DNA from: Catenuloplanes indicus
GTDB taxonomy: Bacteria > Actinomycetota > Actinomycetes > Mycobacteriales > Micromonosporaceae
DNA: 64,000 nt
NCBI RefSeq assembly: GCF_030813715.1
Contig: NZ_JAUSUZ010000001.1
Coordinates: forward strand, 7,130,001 to 7,194,000
Direction: 5' to 3'
Shown: one piece after another, positions 61,657 to 64,000 of the stretch
How the letters are laid out: every line of letters starts with the position of its first letter
Position numbering within the stretch: position 1 is the stretch's first letter
Notes under the pieces: model-generated
Told to the model about the DNA's origin: nothing
Databases searched by the model: none
Seen by the model: the letters and a program-made list of their open reading frames with translations, nothing else
Made by a program: the position numbers and the translations under genes

Positions 61657-62517
61657 TCAGGAAGCTGTGGACGCGGAGGCGGCGGGTGCGGCCGGTGCGG
61701 CGGTGGCGCCGACCTCGCCGACGGTCAGCGACGTGATGAGCACGTCGTTCTTCGGCACGACCTTCTCGCCCGCGTCGTTCGCGACCGTCTCCGCCTTGCC
61801 GATCTCCTGCACCGTCTCCAGGCCGGTCGCGACCGAGCCGATGATCGGGTACTGCGGCGTGGCCGGGTTGAAGTCCTTGAAGAAGATCAGGAACTGGCTG
61901 CCGTTCTGGCCCGGGGTCGGCGAGGTGAGCGCGATCGTGCCGGCCGGGTACGCCGGGGTGACGCTGCCCGACGGCGGCGCCGACGGGTTCGTGGCGGACG
62001 GGACGTTCTCGTCGAAGTACGTGTACGTCGGCCCGCCGAGCCCGTCACCGGTGATGTCGCCGCAGTGCAGCGCACCCTCCTCGGTGATCTCCGTGCACTT
62101 CGTGTTGTCGAAGTACTGCCGGCCGGCCAGGTAGCTGAAGCTGGCGACGGAGCACGGCGCGTCCGTGATGTTCAGCGTCGCGGTCACCGGCGCCAGTGAG
62201 TTGAACGTGATCGTCGCCGGCCGGGTGCCCTCGGACGGGATGCCGTCGGTCGGCGGCTGGCCCACGTCGCGGCTCGCATCCGCGCCGGACTGCGTGGTCC
62301 ACGAGCACGGCTCGCCGCTGGCCTCGGTGGTGTCCGGGTCGCGATCGAAGACGCCCAGCGCCCACACCGCGATGCCGGCGCCGAGCACGGCCACGATGCC
62401 GATGGCGGTGGCCGCCCCGATCCGGCGCCGGCGGCGCTCCTTGGCCGCCCGCCGCGCCATCTGCCGGTCGAGCTTCGCGCGCGCGAGCTTGCGCTGCCGT
62501 TCCTTGCTGGGAGCCAC
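61657..62517 (-). CDS. membrane-anchored cyclophilin-like protein lacking the catalytic Arg
   Basis: The 286-residue protein starts at the GTG at 62517, giving the same KERQRKLARAKLDRQMARR-type basic N-terminus as its neighbour (split KERQRKLARAKL). One membrane helix (about 35-57) and a cyclophilin-fold domain follow. The catalytic segment reads KCTEITEEGALHCGD where the active partner has KCHRMFPGMLQCGD, so the Arg (and His) are lost. GTIALTSP and NGSQFLIFF are retained. It is probably a paralog kept for binding rather than isomerase activity. It precedes the active gene by 54 nt on the same strand. Confidence 0.88.
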   Translation of the reverse strand: MAPSKERQRKLARAKLDRQMARRAAKERRRRRIGAATAIGIVAVLGAGIAVWALGVFDRDPDTTEASGEPCSWTTQSGADASRDVGQPPTDGIPSEGTRPATITFNSLAPVTATLNITDAPCSVASFSYLAGRQYFDNTKCTEITEEGALHCGDITGDGLGGPTYTYFDENVPSATNPSAPPSGSVTPAYPAGTIALTSPTPGQNGSQFLIFFKDFNPATPQYPIIGSVATGLETVQEIGKAETVANDAGEKVVPKNDVLITSLTVGEVGATAAPAAPAASASTAS

Positions 62518-62729
62518 GAGTCCTAATCTCCTGTCACGGTCCGCGGGGGCAAGACGCACTCTCAGTGCGGCACGCCACACGAGGGCGTAGTGTACGGCCA
62601 ACCGCTGGGAAAGTGGCGCCCAGGTAGCGCCGACACGCCATCAAAGATCATCGACGCGCGCCGCGCCCTGCCGATTGTCGTTTGCCGTTGCCGATAAGCT
62701 GACCTGGAAACCCGGACCGGGGAGGGTAC

Positions 62730-63416
62730 GTGCTCGTCGACGGCTTTGCGGCCGAGGCCTTCGGGACCAACTGCTACGTGGTGGCGACCGGCCCCGGGGA
62801 GCAGTGCGTGGTCGTCGACCCGGGCATCGGCGTCGTCGACCGGCTCGAGGAGTTGCTGGCGAAGCACCGCCTGCACCCCGCGGCCGTGCTGCTCACGCAC
62901 GGGCATCTGGACCACACGTTCTCCGTGACGCCGGTCGCCGGCGCGCACGGCATCCCGGCCTACGTGCACTCGGCCGACCGTGAGCTGCTCAAGGACCCGT
63001 CGAAAGGGCTGTCCATGGACTACCGGGCGCTGTTCGGCGGCCGCCTGGAGTACGCGGAGCCCGACGACGTCGTGGAGATGATCGACGGCGCCGTGCTGGA
63101 CCTGGTCGGCTTGGAGATCGCGGTCGACCACGCACCGGGCCATACCGGCGGGTCGGTGCTGTTCCGGCTCCCGGGGAACGCGGACGAGGAGATCTGTTTC
63201 TCCGGCGACGTGCTCTTCGCGGGGTCGATCGGGCGCACCGACCTGCCGGGCGGCAGCATGGACGCCATGCGGACGAGCCTGCGGGACCGGATCCTGCCGC
63301 TCGCCGACGAGACGATCGTCCTGCCCGGCCACGGCCCCGCCACGACCATCGGGCGCGAGCGCGCCACCAACCCCTACCTCCGCGAGTTCGGCTCGCCGCC
63401 GGCCCGCGGACTGTAG
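62730..63416 (+). CDS. metallo-beta-lactamase-fold hydrolase (glyoxalase II-like)
   Basis: The 228-residue protein starts at a GTG after GGGGAGGG. It has the binuclear metal motif THGHLDH (H57, H59, D61, H62), HAPGHTGGS, FSGDVLFAGSIGRTDLPGG and a final PGHGPATTIGRE. These are typical of glyoxalase II-like hydrolases, which cleave thioesters. In actinobacteria this gene commonly precedes hisS, as it does here (24-nt gap). Confidence 0.88.
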   Translation: MLVDGFAAEAFGTNCYVVATGPGEQCVVVDPGIGVVDRLEELLAKHRLHPAAVLLTHGHLDHTFSVTPVAGAHGIPAYVHSADRELLKDPSKGLSMDYRALFGGRLEYAEPDDVVEMIDGAVLDLVGLEIAVDHAPGHTGGSVLFRLPGNADEEICFSGDVLFAGSIGRTDLPGGSMDAMRTSLRDRILPLADETIVLPGHGPATTIGRERATNPYLREFGSPPARGL

Positions 63417-63440
63417 GGCTCGGACTTCTAAGGAAACGCC

Positions 63441-64000
63441 TTGAGTAGCAAGATCACGCCCCTGTCCGGGTTTCCCGAGTGGCTGCCGTCGCAGCGCCTC
63501 ATCGAGCAGGAGATCCTCGGCCGCGTCCAGCGCACGTTCGAGCTCTACGGCTTCGCGCCGCTGGAGACGCGCGCGGTCGAGCCCCTGGACCAGTTGTTGC
63601 GCAAGGGGGAGACCTCGAAGGAGGTCTACGTCCTGCGCCGCCTGCAGGCGGAGGACGGCGGAACCGACGACACTGTCGTAAAAGATGAACTTGGTCTGCA
63701 CTTCGACCTGACCGTCCCGTTCGCCCGGTTCGTTCTGGAGAACGCGGGCAAGCTGCAGTTCCCGTTCCGCCGCTACCAGATTCAGAAGGTGTGGCGGGGC
63801 GAGCGGCCGCAGGAGGGCCGCTACCGCGAGTTCTACCAGGCGGATATCGACATCGTGGACCGGGACACGCTGCCCGCGCACTACGAGGCGGAGATCCCGC
63901 TGGTGATCGGCGACGCGCTCGGCGGGCTGCCGATCCCGCGCGTGAAGATCCAGGTCAACAACCGCAAGGTGCTGGAGGGCTTCTACCGCGGGCTCGGCAT
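63441..64000 (+). CDS. hisS: histidine-tRNA ligase, N-terminal part (cut by window end)
   Basis: The frame starts at a TTG (63441) 6 nt after an AAGGA ribosome-site sequence and runs open to the window edge, 186 codons. No ATG or GTG lies nearby. The sequence begins LSSKITPLSGFPEWLPSQR and has class II motif 1 and the HisRS phrases LGLHFDLTVPFARFV, FRRYQIQKVWRGERPQEGRYREF and FYQADIDIVD. It charges tRNA-His. The TTG start gives the expected N-terminus seen in relatives. Confidence 0.93.
   Translation, partial: MSSKITPLSGFPEWLPSQRLIEQEILGRVQRTFELYGFAPLETRAVEPLDQLLRKGETSKEVYVLRRLQAEDGGTDDTVVKDELGLHFDLTVPFARFVLENAGKLQFPFRRYQIQKVWRGERPQEGRYREFYQADIDIVDRDTLPAHYEAEIPLVIGDALGGLPIPRVKIQVNNRKVLEGFYRGLG

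Overview
This is a 64-kb piece of a very GC-rich (about 70% or more by eye) actinobacterial chromosome. GTG starts, 4-nt ATGA/GTGA gene overlaps, an F420-type oxidoreductase, a mycothiol-dependent-enzyme domain, a phosphatidylinositol-mannoside (PIM) locus and the order pdxS-pdxT-yebC...ruvC-ruvA-ruvB-yajC-secD-secF-apt-rel...hisS point to Micromonosporaceae (an Actinoplanes/Catenuloplanes-type organism). That placement is inferred from content, not from a database search. No tRNA, rRNA, CRISPR array, insertion sequence or prophage was recognised.

Layout. 0-15.9 kb: mixed accessory and housekeeping genes. These are a secreted M14 carboxypeptidase with a MarR regulator and operator-like palindrome, a pentapeptide-repeat protein, a MarR-type protein with four C-terminal cysteines, an F420-type oxidoreductase, a class-V aminotransferase, a MscS channel, a three-gene envelope-stress-type set (holin-like/DUF3618/DUF4235), an aldo/keto reductase, a Tam-like methyltransferase and an adenosine/aminodeoxyfutalosine deaminase.

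15.9-23.5 kb: the most unusual locus. Four genes joined by 4-nt overlaps encode a metzincin-like metalloprotease, a trypsin-like protease, a trypsin-like protease fused to a degenerate P-loop domain, and a 1178-residue STAND-type NTPase. None has an obvious signal peptide, and the set has its own promoter with palindromic boxes. It looks like an intracellular NTPase-gated protease system of the conflict/programmed-death kind.

23.6-30.8 kb: a Gly/Ser-rich membrane protein and a membrane-anchored protein with a dead metalloprotease-like site (HQxxH), a fibronectin III domain and a ricin-type lectin domain. They lie downstream of an OmpR/histidine-kinase pair whose kinase seems to start at CTG. 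An aldo/keto reductase and a fragment of another kinase follow.

30.8-41.2 kb: thrS, then the HIT-pgsA-patA-pimA PIM-lipid locus, interrupted by a pectinesterase with a LacI-type operator, a mycothiol-dependent isomerase-like gene and an EF-G2-like GTPase. 41.7-44 kb: pdxS-pdxT-yebC. 44-50.6 kb: an insertion between yebC and ruvC, holding a surface protein, a NarL-type two-component pair, a DUF1996 lipoprotein, and an MFS exporter with a TetR regulator and paired operators. 50.6-60 kb: ruvCAB-yajC-secDF-apt-rel. 60-60.8 kb: a gene-free region of large inverted repeats. 60.8-64 kb: two membrane-anchored cyclophilin-like proteins (one lacking the catalytic Arg), a glyoxalase II-like hydrolase and the start of hisS, cut by the window end.
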